Shown piece by piece: positions 20,806-35,800 of a DNA stretch of 64,000 nucleotides. The stretch comes from Haliclystus octoradiatus (Eukaryota > Cnidaria > Staurozoa > Stauromedusae > Haliclystidae), in NCBI GenBank assembly GCA_916610825.1, contig OU744450.1, positions 15,009,767 to 15,073,766 on the forward strand, given 5' to 3'. A program made the translations under genes and the position numbers. Under the pieces are notes generated by a model, which saw only the letters and a list, made by a program, of their open reading frames with translations, did not search any database and was not told the origin of the DNA. The number at the start of each line of letters is the position of its first letter. The stretch's first letter is position 1.

Positions 20806-23800
20806 ATGAACAGTAAACTTTCTATTCTTGTCTTATCTTCATTGTTACCTGGTACTGGAAACCTCTCTACTGCAGAAAGAATAAGGTATGGAGTTGATTA
20901 GTTGGTACATAATTTTAAGTAGGCCTACTGTACAGCATTTGTATTTCTGTTAGCAGTAGCCCTGTGACTGAATTACATGTAGACGAGACTATTCTCACCA
21001 GTTACTCTCTTGTTAAAAAATTTAGATCCATCCATTCGGCACTTATTCAACCTTTCATGTACTTTATTTTTATTTGACTAACTTGATTAATATGATGTAG
21101 TATGCAATGATACATGCTCGGCTCCTTTAAACATGCAGCCTATGCTGGTCAGATGGTTAATCATTTCCATTATATTGCTGACAAACTATGAAAGTTTTGC
21201 TCATTTAGTTTCAGTTTGGCAGCCAACCACACAAAACACCCTGTTGAATGCACTGTTTCAAACTTTACTGGGCAACTAGTAGTAATGCAGACTTTATATC
21301 TTTATTCAATGTCCTCGTGCTATTCTTCAATTCCTAGCTAGAGAGAGTGCTAGATTTGCTAAGAGGGCAATGATGATTAATGCTCATTAATGATATTGTG
21401 TGCGACACTACAGTTTTAAATTCGAAGTAGTTGTCAGATTTGCTTTAAGTTTGAAGGTGCAGCAATATACAGCATCTTTTCATAATTAATTTTGCTCTTA
21501 ATTAATGACTGCTCTATCTGCCACACAAGGAATGTAGATTATTTATATTCAGATAAAATCAATGACAAGTTAATCTATTGGTTGATGTAAACAGATCAAT
21601 CATAGTGGGATAATTCTTAAGAAGAAAGGTAGAGGACTCAATATTTCCTTTGTAGGCCTATATATTCATAGAGAACTGATTCACAACCAATTTGATATTT
21701 GCAATCATAGCTACAATGTATATTCTCATTACAGTGGCTACATCAAGACATCTGGGTACAGCTGTCTGCTGCAATCTCCTGACGACTTGCCATCAAAGTT
21801 TGACTTTCAGCTGTTATTGGCCAATCATAAAATTGATCTCATACTTGGAATCCATGCATTCAGATGTGGTAGACTATTATCAGGTACAAAAACATATGTT
21901 TAAAACAAAAGTCAATACCAACAATGTATTTTTATTACAACAAAGTTTCGATTGATTCAAATCAATCATTTTCAAGTTACTATAGGTAAATAATTAAAAT
22001 AAGTACAAACTTCAAGATAAAATGTTTTAATTTATAGGATTGATAAAAATATGTTTATTCCCAAGGTGCTAAAATTGATTACGAAACTAACTAATGTTAA
22101 AAAACAATAAGGGAAATCAGAACTCTTTTATTTAAAAACAAGAGCCTTTATCGAGTCTTTTTGAGTGTTCAGGGACGGATTCATTTTTGTATGAATAGCA
22201 TTTCATAAATTAAGCAGTCAAATTTATTTTTACATTGACGTAGGATTTCAAAATTGGCCATACTGCACTCTTTAATTGAATGAGCGGTAACCTGATGCTT
22301 CCCAATTGCAGAGCTCATTTCCCGTCCATGTTCTGAGATGCGTTCGTGTAAGTGTCGGCAAGTGTAGCCGACATAGTTTGCATCGCACAAACCACACTTG
22401 TATTCGTACACTATGCGGTGCTTCATAAGCAAATCCGGTTTTTTCTCTTTATGTCGAAGATCGTCGATTAACTTTTTACTTTTAAAAATTGGTCTAAAAG
22501 TGACATCTATTTTACAATTAAGAAAACTTAGCTCTTTGCGTACGGTATTAGATGATCGCTGATCTTTAAAAGGTAATGAAATATTTGCAATCTTAACAGA
22601 ATCAGTCTTACACTTACATTTACACTATTTACAGTTATAATATTTTGATTAAAAACAAATTTGGATAAAATTGAGTTTAAAAGCGGAACTGGGTATTGAA
22701 GATTACTAAAAACATATTTAAGTCTAACTAATTCTAATTTAAAAGCTTCCTCGTTAGAACAAATCTTTAACGCTCTAGTAGCCATTGTTTTTAAAAGTCC
22801 GATTTTGTATCTGTTGCCGACATGACTATTGAAATGTGTTAACAGGCCTTTGTCTGTAGGCTTACAATATATAGTAGTAGATAATTTAGGGCTATTATTT
22901 GTGATTAAAATTCCAACAAAAGGTAACGTCATATCCTTCTCAATTTCCATTGTAAATTTTATAGCAGGGTGGACGAGATTAAATTGTTCTAAAAGATCAT
23001 CGGCAACGTTCTTATTTTCTAAAATCACGAAAGTGTCATCAACATATCTCCTATAGGTAGAAGGAAGAAGATTCTTTTCTTGTAAAATAGATTCCATATG
23101 GCACATAAATGTATTCGCGATTAAAGGTCCTAAAGGTGACCCCATCGCGACACCATCTATTTGTTCATAAAGAATGTTATTAAATTGAAATAGCTGCTTT
23201 TTTTGTACTTGCATGTAATAGTAAAGTGAGGTCTTCTTTTGTTAGATTAAGATCATAAGTTTCGTTAAACCAGTTATTGTCAAATGCTCTACTAACCAGA
23301 ACGTCCAAAGTTTCATCAAGTGGTACATTTGTGAAAAGGCTCGATAAAGGCTCTTGTTTTTAAATAAAAGAGTTCTGATTTCCCTTATTGTTTTTTAACA
23401 TTAGTTAGTTTCGTAATCAATTTTAGCACCTTGGGAATAAACATATTTTTATCAATCCTATAAATTAAAACATTTTATCTTGAAGTTTGTATTTATTTTA
23501 ATTATTTACCTATAGTAACTTGAAAATGATTGATTTGAATCAATCGAAACGTTGTTGTAATAAAAATACATTGTTGGTATTGACTTTTGTTTTAAAAACA
23601 TATGTGTATGTTTTATTATTGGTTATAATTGGTATTTTACTTTAAATTGATATACAGATATATTGATATGTCATAGATTTATCACACTTAACAACAACGT
23701 TATCGCTGAAGCGCCTAGAGATATCGTTATAAAATTATCCTAGTAACAAACAGTGATGCGTCTACTCAAATCATCTCTGAAACACAACAGGCAAGATCAT

Positions 23801-26800
23801 CCACTAAGACCGATGAACCTCCGTTTGTTTAACATGAACTTTGGAATCAGATCCATTTTGGTTTGTGTAATGCGCATACTGTATTATTAATAATAGAAAT
23901 AAAGTGAAAGACTAGACGTTGTCTGCATTACTCAGAGTTTCGCGCAATAGCGCTTATCAGACGTCATATACAGATTTTATTCATATATGAATAAAACCGT
24001 CTGATGAGTGCTATCGCGCAAAGCTCTGAATAGCAGAGACAAAGTCTAGTCTTTGACTTTATTTCTATAATGCTCTGCATATCTGCATTGAGCACTCTAT
24101 TGATGTTTTGCCATCAATCAGGTCAATATTAATAATAATAAAATTTATGTTTAGGCCCTATCTAATAGCAGATAATTTAGGGCTCTATGTCTTCATTTGA
24201 CAGAGTGGTAAATAATAATAATATATGATGAAAGAGTCAAAGAATACACATGGGACAAATGGAACAAATTATATGATATTTTTCTGCTAGGCATAGCTGA
24301 ATCTCTTTGTTTTTCTGTTGTATGGTTTTGCTCTTTATAATGCTGTCTATTCGATTTGTAGTCAATGGATTGATTTTTGAGCTCCCAAGCATATAGTTTG
24401 ACAGCTGAGCGTTGTTGGATGTTGGAGCTTTTTTCATGCCTGAATGTGCTCATGTGTTGTGTGTGGCGCTTTTTAAAATGTTCGTTCTGTTAGATTGATG
24501 TAGTTTGTTTGCATTTGGTTTCCTAGAGTTGTCACTTTTTGCGCTGTAGATTAACCTTTCCATTAGGCATTTGTTATCAAACGGGCAGTGTTGCTTTATG
24601 CGGCAATATAGTTTGGCACCTTATAGGAGTCTTCCTTTCTGTATTAGTTAGTTGTTTGTTGTGATGTGATTATCGTTTTCATATTTCAAGTGCAGCTGTA
24701 GCTGACTTCAAATGTATTTGGGTTGAAAATTTTGTGAAGTATGTGCGATGTTGGAAAGTGCTTCTCAACTAGTTTCAAGAAAGTTTGTCTGATGTTGATT
24801 TTGACGCTTTTATATACGGTTGAACCAAGTAATTTCCTTGGTCTGTTTCTTTTCGTATGACTTCATGATGTGTGGTCTTGATTGGTAATCGAAATTGGTG
24901 TCATTACCACTAGCCATTCAGGCGTCTTCATATTTTCGAGGATTGCATTATTTGATGATAAATCGGAGATTCCCTGGTTGATTACTAAAATTATATGTTA
25001 GAATTATGAGATTTGGTGTTGATATATATACATATTCGTCGTTTGGTTTTCTGTACGACTGAAATGTTCTATTGGTTAGGTTGAAAGTAATGTCTAAGAA
25101 GTCGACGGATTGGCATAACCAGGCATAACCAAAATACTGTAGTTAACACCTAAAAAGCAACTAGAACAATTGTTGCTGACAATCAGAAAATCCATTTCAA
25201 ACTATCTACTGTAGTATATTACCGTTAATTTAAACTCCACAATGAGCTATTCAAAATGTTAAACATAAAAAGACACCTTACAAACTCATAGATCAACACA
25301 TTTCATTTGATGATCTCATTGCAAACATGAACAATTATCAATCTAATAATCTCACATCAATTAATGTCCACCCACAAAGTTAAATTCAACCTAGCTCTTC
25401 CTCAAGTGGAATGATCTACTATCTACAATGAAGGGGTTTTTACAAATGGAATGAGATTCAAGTCCTTGTTGAGACCCATTTAAACGCCATCATAAACAAT
25501 ATTTGCTCTTAATTCTGTTTTATAGTTTGATTGACCTTAGATCACATTACTGTATGTTATTTATGTTTGTTACTGTAGAATATCATGGTTTAGTTTATAG
25601 TCAGTCAGTCCTGTTAAGGAAGTTTTTGCTAACTTAGAAGTTCCTGAATAAATGATATGATGATGATGATGCGGCACAGGGACATGCTTAGAGTGTTCCA
25701 TAGCAGGAACACATCGTTGGAAAAACCCTTTCCCAGCTAGATACCCATGTAAACAGCCTGTTAGATAAATTCAAAACGGGGCATCAATGTGTTTGCTCAT
25801 AGAATATTAAACAAGATTACAACCACTGAAAAGAAGCACAAATATAGGCATATCTTTTAAATGTGCAGTCAAGGGTGGATTGAGATGCTGGTAGGGGAAA
25901 TTTGATCTGTTGTGATCAAACACAACAGTATTTACACAGGCCTTCCAATCTTGGCGTTGATTGGTTGTACGGTATACATACAATTATATGGTACTAACAA
26001 ATTACTTTATATGTTTGAAGTCCAATTTGTAATTCTCTGGGAACACAATAGGAACACGATTTACACCTAGATTGCTGACATGTGTCATGGCTTAAATAAA
26101 GGAAACTTACATATCAAGTCAATAGTAAAAACCTACAGTCAAACCTGTTATAATCTCTATAAAATCATCTCTATACAGCGGACAACTGTCTATAATGGTC
26201 ACTCTAGCAATGTTTAAATAGTATTTTCAATATAATCAACCCTGTGTATAAAAGTCACATGCAGTTAATAGTCAATTTATCAGCCTTATAGCTGGGTGTT
26301 ATATGCAATTATACATGTTTCACTTTATTTCATAAACGGCTCCTAAGTAACATGTTTGTATTATGGGAACATGATACATCATGACACACTCTACATGATG
26401 TCTTTCTGACGATATCATTATTTTGTTGACTTAAGAAAAGGAACACTGTTTTGACGAGAATACTCTTGATTGGAACTATTTAGCCCTTATTTCTGTCAAT
26501 GATCCTCTCTTACCTCTTTTACTAGATATACCCATTCCATTTGTGCTGATTTTTGGTGGTACAGATCTCAACAACTCACAAGCTGACCCTGAAGACATTG
26601 CTGTAACTTCAAAGATTGTTGATCAAGCCAAGTAGGATATCCAGCCACCTGCTAAGGATGCATGTCACTTTTTTGATGTGCAGTCAAACATGATATTATG
26701 ATCACCACTGTCACCTCTTAACAGCCACCACTTTTGCTTCAGTATGTCTAAAGCAGCATATTCTGTTATATCAACCATGTCTATAAAGTCCACGTGTTCA

Positions 26801-29800
26801 ATTTCTCTACATTTCTTATCTGTCCAACCTGTTTCATTGAACAGTGAAACCTGTATATAACAGTCAGCTATAACAAGTAATCAATCGACCACTATTTGCA
26901 GGTGGTCTTGATATATACAGAGTTGATTTAATACAAAATACTATTTTAGACATACAAAACGACGGCATAGGCAAGCTGCTGTAGAGAAGTGACTATTATA
27001 TGTTTGACTGACTTTATATTTGAAAACTCCATCAAATGTTTCAACCGATTTGTTTTTTTTGTTTTGTATTGTTTCCCACAATGTAATGTATTTGATATAA
27101 TCATTCTATTTGATATATTTGTGGGCAATTCAAACAGTTCTTATCCACCAGAAAGACAAAGTGATAGATGTTGTCATGCTTGAAAACATTTTGATAGTTT
27201 GAATCCTTCTTCAAGTCTGATACATTTTATCCAATTCATGTACATGGATGTGTCTTACTATGTTGAACTTCTACGCTTTAAGCATATAAATGCATCTCAG
27301 ATTGTCTAATGTCCATGTTTCATAGACTCCCATCTTTGTATGTGTCCCTGGTAGTGAACTACCGACAGTTTCAATACACTATCATTTCTTATAAAGTTTA
27401 TTCATTCATCCCATCATATTGATTTTTATATAGGTACTTGGTTGCCTTTTGCAATTCCATGAAGTTGAAAGCGATTGAAAAATGGGTGAGGTGTCATTCA
27501 ACAAGGGCATTATTAATATATATGTTTGTGCTAACAGGCATACGCAATATGCTTCTCCTAAAAGATAGGCTCATACAGTGGAGCCGATCTCCATAAAAGT
27601 AATTGAGACGGCTCTGTTTCTACAAAAGTGTCTCTTTTTGCTGAGAGCAATGATGTTAAATGCTCCTTTTTGATCTCAGCCGCGACACTGCAGATCAATT
27701 TCATGATTTCATGGCTACAGCTGATCAGATATGATCAGATCTCAAATTCGGTGGCTCTGCCATCTGAGCTAATTCTCCCTTACAGAGACTCCCTAACAGG
27801 TGACATTAGTTAACAAGGCTACACTAGAAATCTCTAAGCGACCAAACATTACATCACAACAGAGGATAATTCATTGCTTTTGAGCCTCTTCTGCCTTTCA
27901 TTTTCTTGGATCAAGTCTACATTACAATTATCCGGAATTTACAGTAAAGGGTCGCACTTCAAAGTGAAGATAGTGTATATAAAAGTAGTACATTTTCTCT
28001 ATAAATTAAAGATATGTGGTCTTTTTAATTGAGGGTTGGAAATCTCCAACAAGATCATTATTCAAGACACTGTGAGATGACCTTTGTATAGACATGAGTA
28101 AGTGTTGTATAGGATGTCAGTTGTGTCCTATATTGATGTATGTATTATATTATTTATATATCCTTCCATTTTTTTATATTTCAGCCATTTGCAATGAACA
28201 AAATTCTTGTCCAATCTCAAGGTGCAGGAACAAAGGAATTATTATCCACATTTGCTTAAAATGTATTGGCTTGCAGTTTCTAAAAAAAGACACTATTTGA
28301 AATGTTTTTTTTTAATATATCATTTTCTTGTTCAAAGCACTTTCTCTTAAGCATATGCCTTCTTAACTACGTAACTCCTCAACCTGATATTGAGAAACAA
28401 CATACAGAGTTTACCAAGTTTGTTAGTACTTGCAATTGTGGATGTTTAAATATTCTATATTGCTGACATGCCAAAGAAGTGTTTAGGTTATCTCCATGTG
28501 CATTTCAATCTTTTTATTTATTTCACCAGGTGTTCATGTCATTCATGGCTCACAGTTTGATCTTCAAAGTTATGTTGCCAGTAAGTATATCAAGCAGATC
28601 CATGATATGAATATATGTTTTATTGGAAGGCCTACTTATTTTCAACACTACAGGGTACATTGATTACTGTACAAATTCAACTGCTAATAAAGTCGTTATT
28701 TTTCATCTAAGATCAAAAATATTCCATATACGATATCTCCGTACCCATATCTACATGTATAAAAAGTTTGAACAAAATCAATTTTTTGAAACGAAGACGT
28801 TCGATTTGACCTGGACTGACCCCTGTGTAAGATTTGAGAATATTTATACTTTTTCAGGAGAGCTGGGACTTACAACAACTACAAATCAATTGGTAATCAT
28901 TTTTTCTACCTATTTCAATTTCTGCTTACAATAGTTGGGAATCAAACACTAAATTATAGTCGTTCTTTCACTTTTTATAGGTAATATTTTTATTAATTGC
29001 CGGATTAAGACCAGTGAAGGATCCAGGATACTTACTCAATGCTATCTCAGGTAATAAATGACATTCATGGGTTCCTTTATATTTTGACCATTCTATCTCG
29101 TTGATTATTACACTTTCATTCCAAAGACAGTTGTTTGTATTCTTACTGACAACTAATTAGATAATGATAACAACATAATTATCAATTATCCAGTATCTCA
29201 TTCAAACGAATTGTTCTGGTAAACTTAATTTTATATTGATACTACATTTTATAACGGTATTTTCTTAATATTTCATTGAGGACTTTACATTGAATCAGAG
29301 CATAATTGCAAATAAACTATTTCATTGTCGATGTTGTTAGTTTGAAAATAACATGAAGCAATTAAAAAGGTTAAAAATTTGTGCATCGAAACTTGTGCCA
29401 GGTCAACGCAATTTTTTATCAGAAATTTTTGTGGAAATGTTTTGTATTTAATTTAGTATCATAACAAATAATATTTGTCCTGAATTTTCTTGTTTTATTA
29501 TTTAGAATTGTACAGAATGGATAGACGTATTTGTCTCGCAGTTATTGGCCCTGAGGTATGGATACTGGATCACTATCACATTTGCAGTCTTGTCCTTGAC
29601 TTACATTTGATTTCATTTAGTTTGCCCTGTAACGTTTATCTTGTAACCAGCTCATCTGTCTGCCTAATATATTTTAAAGTAAAAAAATAAATAATGTAGA
29701 CGGTGTCGCCCTACCGAAGGCACCCATACCACTCCTCTATTTCTAGATGAGTGGCTATTTTCGCTGAGAGCAATGATTTTAAACGCTCTTTGTTGATCTC

Positions 29801-32800
29801 AGCCGCGACACTGCAGATCAGTTTCAACAGATTTCATGGCAGATAGGTCTTGATTGTCCATGCGCAACGATGCGCCGCAGCTACTCACAATGCAATTCCC
29901 TCTGGACCATTCCATCCGCCATCCTCAGATGGTACTCATTTGATGTTTCAGATAAAGTCAAGGCTGAGTTGACCTTAGGGGGATTTGAACCACAGTCGAT
30001 CAGATATGATCCGATCTGAAGTTCGGTTGCTCTGCCATCTGAGCTAATCCCGCCATTTTTCAAGTAGTACCTATTATTAGATGTCCTTTGTTGATAAGAA
30101 TACTGGAGCAATCATGACGCTAGTACCCGTCTTTTAGCATGGTAAAACTGTTGCTTGAAAAGGGTTGGCACAGATATTTTAGCTGGTGTTTGCAGTTCTT
30201 GATTCTATAATGCACTAGCATCATTGTAAGCTTGTGTGTGCCCTTGTCATGTTTCACATAAGTAAAGATATTTTTATAGCCCCATTGCATCATTGCTGGC
30301 AAGGGGTTTGGCATGGATATTTCAGCTGAAAAATATATTTTAAAGGTATTTCGTTCAGTATTTACTTAATCATCTCTATGTGGTTAGACATGAATCTTGA
30401 CCCCACAAACAATCCCCAAAATGCCACTTTGGTACATATTCGATTTGTCTGCAATCACTTTTCTGATATATAGTGATGTTTCCTGACTTTCTGGCATTGG
30501 ATAAAATGATTCTTTACTCTTCGATCATCTAGGCAACGCATCAATCATTGCCCACAAAGCGTAAAAATGTAGATACTATCTGTGTATCCTGACCTTACCT
30601 TACAAATTTATATTGTTTATTAAGGTCCACACAAGTTGGTTATCCATGTTTCTACGCTTTCCAGGCAATAGTCTGTGCATTAATTAGAGGAGCAAAGATG
30701 GAGGAAAGAGGCTGAAGGGAAAGAAGCAAACAGGCCACCATCGATCACGACTTGTCACTGTTTCATGATTGATTTATCACCCTTTCCATGTTTCCGAGCT
30801 ATTTTGATGCCCATGAGTTATATTGAAGTTCACAATGCACAGTAAAGACTTGTTTAATCTTATATGGAGGCGATATCATGCATAACATTTGCATAATTTG
30901 ACTAGTTTTATAAAAAGGACAAGGATAAAGCTACGGTTGCCGTAGCTTTAGCGGTTTGGATAAAGCTACGGAAGTTTACCGAGCATGCCCACTTGATTGA
31001 AATTGACCTTTGATCAAATTAATTCTATTATCATTAATTGATTATTTAATTGACTATATACAATCTCTTTCGAAGTTTTTGAGAAGAGAATGTTTTGAAC
31101 ATGGATACACACATTGATTCTAATTATTAGTATATATAAAAACAAATATCACCACAGTTTTGGTATGATTATATTATAACTTAGTATTATTATTATCTGG
31201 AGTTTGACTTGAAAATAGAATCCGTTTTTGTGATGAACTTTCAAAACAGAGGAACAAAGAACTTCCTGCCGTAGATTTATCCACTCCGTTATAAAAAGGG
31301 TATCAACAGTTGATAAGTTGGTGACTTGACTTTTCTCGCCCACCCCGTTGGATAATTACAATTCTGTTAATGATTATCTAATAATTTCAGCTTGAAAAAG
31401 ACTTCTCCATCAAGTTCAAAGCTGAAGCTTGCAGGTAAATATATGCTCTTTATTCATTACGCTACTGGCAATATCCCTTCCAATACTCAAAAAATAAAAT
31501 CGTAAATGTTATCTATCATATGTAAATGTGATTTACAATGCAAATTAATTGCTATTGTGATGTCTCAATATAATATATCAAATCAATCTATTTAAGCCGG
31601 ATACCAGTTGTATAATACCTTTAGCTACCAAACTGTCAAGTGTGCTTTTCTCCTCGGCCTGGAAAGTGGAGGGAACTTTTCTAGATGCAGAAAGTGCATA
31701 TTGTGAACATCATCTTTTAAGTAAACTAGACCTGGAGTTGCATGCAAATGCATGCTTATATTGAGTTGTGAATCATCTGGTTTAACTGGTTCAAAATAAA
31801 TGCATAAAAAATCTATATAGAAAAGCCGATCAAAGCCGCAATTCAATTGAGAACATATTTTGCTGTTGAAAGAAGCAGAAAGTTTCGAAGTGAAAAACGC
31901 ACATGATTTTATTAAAAAAAGTTCGTACTATCTAGTTTATCCCAAAGCATGTGGAAGTAGTAGCCATAGCCCCAAAAAATCCAGGAAACATTTTAAACAC
32001 GAGTGTCATACTGAGTGTCATAAAGTTCAAGTTGCAAGGTAACAATTTATCGGGGGCTTTTCTAAATTAAATTACGTTTCACCTATACAACACCGGCACA
32101 GCCAGGAAAATTCCAATAATTGTTCACTACTGTCACAGTCATTACTCATAACGTGTTTCTTCAACATTTGATTCAAGTGACTTCTGAATAAGTATAGAAT
32201 GAGAAAACTATTCATTATTTCTTTACATCTTATTTCATCAATTATTTTCAGCCATGAACAGTACTGTACTTTCTACATATTTCAATTTATTTGTTGCCAC
32301 TGACGAAGTGTGGAAGTTGGCATTGCGATTGTTTCTACCTTTTATTTCTTATCATTTAAGTACAATTACTGGCAGTGGTTTTCAAGAAAGATTTTATACT
32401 GTTGTAGTTTAATTTCCAGCGCGGGTTTGTTTACAAATTTTTAACGTTTTATTCCAAGTCATTTTCCAATAATAATTTCTGATTATATAATTTTGAACTA
32501 AAAATCTGATGAAAAACATCTTATTTTTTTCATTTTTATTCGTTTGAATTTCATTCTGAGAATTACTACGATGACAATACACAAATTATCTTTGAAGTCA
32601 CAAAACAAAGAATCATGTTTGTTTTTAGTTTGTTTTGCATTTGCTAGACGATAGAAATTCATTCAAGTGCGAACTATTTAATTAGCGCTTCAGTCTAAGA
32701 CATGATTGTTGTTGATAAAGGTAACAGTTTTTATTGGTTTTTCTTAACTTAGGTGTATTTATTTGAAAAATAAAGCCGGCCAAGTACCGCTCTAGTTAAT

Positions 32801-35800
32801 GACGAATCTATCGATATATGTTTCAAGTATATTGCATATAAAACGGCATTGTGAATCCCCGCCTTACAGACATACACACATACAAATGGAAATAACGTAA
32901 ATTTAAAAGTAGATGTGCATCGGTGAACCAGCCATTGACTGACAAAATGATCGGTAGGCTATCATTAAATACATTTTTTTTTTCAATTCAGTATAATTTA
33001 TTTCTTCAAAACAGAACTATGTGTCATTTAAAAATTTGCCTAATATACCCCTATACTAATTTATCTAATTAATCTATTTCAAAATTGTTCTCAACGTCAT
33101 CATTAATAAAGGTACCCATGATACTATTAGCATTCCCTCTTTGTACTGCCACTGAAATCCTCTCTTTTAAATATTTTCTTGCATTATCGTCCTGTGTAGA
33201 GTCTCTCAACCTTGAAGATAGCTGCTTCAAGAACAACGTAGCAGCCGATCCGAACGAGCCCATCGTCTCTATGGCTACGGGGATGAAGATGTAATTTGTT
33301 GACAGCTGCCTATACTTTATCGTCCAGAACTCTTTTTACATGAAGGACCGTGGACTCCTTGTTGATCTACTAGTTGGCCGCATTTACATATATGGGATTG
33401 TACCGTCTCAAGTCCCAATCGGAGTGAAATTATTATGCGTAGCTGGTTGTTATTAAGCATTAAACCCATGGCGGGTGACGGGAGTGCATTGAGCCCGGCA
33501 TTGAGCCATGCCCCAGATTCTTTTGTTTGTGCAGCTAAGATCATGTCAACGTTTCTTTGACCCACAGCAGAGGAGAGGACCTTGGTTTGTGCTATTTGGA
33601 TCAAAGGTTTGTCCCATGATTTTTGTCGATGGCATTCTGGAAGACTTTCCCCATTTGTCTTGGTTATTCCAGACTTCAATTGCTGGTGTTTCGTTATTTT
33701 CATGATTTACATTAGTCTTTGCACGGATATCCTTTGCCAAAGTAGAGGAACTACGAAAAGAGGCCATGAATGCAGGTAAAGCGATGTCTGTTGGCTTTCA
33801 GATCCCCAAGCCACCTGAGTTGATTGGTAAGCTAGCTTGCGCCCATTGATCTTCACTGGGTTGGATATTTAAAAGTTCTTCAAGTGAATTCTTTAGTTCA
33901 TAATCAAATTCCTCTAAAGCAGGACTATTATAACATGATGCTGCTATGGGGTTCAAGTAAAATTAGTCTGCATATCAGATGTTTGAAATGTAATAGTTTT
34001 GAGGCTAAAATCATGTCATGGGCTTTAGATGAAATGCCAGAGCCGAGTAACACGAAATCTTCATATTTAACCAGTCTGGTGTTGCGCAGAGCAGATGTAT
34101 TCTCGCCGATAAAACATGTCTCACATTTGCTTATATTCAGATGGAGGCCCATAGTTGCTCCAATGTCTTTGATCGTCTGGAAATCTCTCGTTAATGATTC
34201 CTCGTCACCCATTAATATTCCATCGTCCAAATACCATTGATTAAATTCTGATGACATTTGCTCCACAATTGGATGTATAGTGAGAGCAAGTAACAGTGGT
34301 CCGAGTGGATCTCCTTGCTGTATACCTTGCTTCGAAGAAATAATAAAATCTCCGAATACCAAGTTGCTATACTGGCTGTAGCTAGAATAGATGTAGGGAT
34401 AGCATTCTGGGTAGTCCTCCGCGATCATTGTAAGCATCGATTGCCTGTGAAGACTGTTGAACGCATTTGAAAAATCTACTTTCAATGCTCGGTATTGTTC
34501 GTTCGAGTTAGTCTGAGTTTTCCAGAAGAGATCTAGCAGCATGGATGGCTGCTTCTGTTCCACCTCTGATGCCATATCCAAACTGGTGAGGCCTGAGCCT
34601 TTGAGTTGCTTTGTCTGCCATATTCCATGCAACCAATTTAGATGTTAATCTTTTGTGCAATGTTAAACCAACAGCAATTGGACGTAGCCCACCGTCTGAC
34701 TTTTCCAAAGCACATAAAGATGCTCCAAAAAAAATATGTTGGATTGTAGGGGGTAACTCCTCGCTAATAACCAAGTTTGATAAGCGTGTCAAGGCAGATA
34801 TAAGCTTATCTCCTGCTTCACCGGCAGCCGGAGTGGTAAGGTCTTTTAGACAAACTTTGAGGCTTGTGAGAAGAAGCAGTAGGAATTTTTTGCACTACGG
34901 TGCTTAGTATATAATATTCCATAGGGGCGGGGAAAGTAGCAGGTGTTATCAGCCAATTTCAATTAGATGTTAAGTCGGAATAAGAAAGTCTGGAACTCCT
35001 TTACAAGTATATATTTTTATCTTAGTGCTATATGTACGGTAGATAAAAGGTCACATCACTGTAAAAAGTAGTATAAAAAGAAGGTTTGAAGCATAGTTTT
35101 GGGTATGCAAATGGGGTGTCACCAACCAATCAAAGCCTCAATGCTAGGAACGTGGGTATGCTATTGAAAACAATAAGATCGTGTGACTTTGGAGTATAAA
35201 TAACACTCAAGAATGTGGGTATACCCTAGAGAACAATAAGGTTATTTGGTTTCTGGGTAAGACTAGCATCAGGAATGTGGGTATGACACCTAAACGATGA
35301 ATGTCTAGATGTAAATTTAAAAATAGCATTAAGAATGTCGAATTAAGAATAAGACTTGAGAAGAGCACTTCCCTGTAGGGTATGGTATTATTAAGGTACA
35401 TAAACTTTAAATAATTAGCATGCATTAAAACACAAGTACAAAGCGCACATGTAAATTTATATAAATTAGTAAGAAAGTAATAGATTAATACTTTATATAA
35501 CTAAACTCGAGGTATTAAACGACTTTTTAAGAAAATGCTGAGGTCTTGGATAAACTCAAAATCTGTTAACACCAATGTGGATATAACTGCTCATGTAGAT
35601 AAACGGGAGAGAAATAGAGGATTGCATTCATTGATATAGCAAAGTACTGATGATGGTGTGGAATTGAAATCAATCCTTCATCTGGGCCTTAAATTCTATC
35701 AAGAGATCGTTTCAAACGTACAGCAAGCACATTCAGAAAGGACTGGTGACATGAATATCAAAATGGAGATAGCCGCCAAAGAGGAGATCAGTGTTCCCGT

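Noticed and set aside
24237-24437. Separate 66-codon gene
   Set aside because: It is another frame of the decayed Penelope GIY-YIG region.
28623-28934. 103-codon open frame
   Set aside because: It spans a splice acceptor and exon 7 of GLT1D1 in the wrong frame.
29960-30055. tRNA gene on the minus strand
   Set aside because: A and B boxes are present, but the sequence continues into a repeated body with copies elsewhere, so it is a SINE head.
35148-35345. CRISPR-like array of GGAATGTGGGTAT repeats
   Set aside because: Few, diverged, unevenly spaced words in an animal intron.
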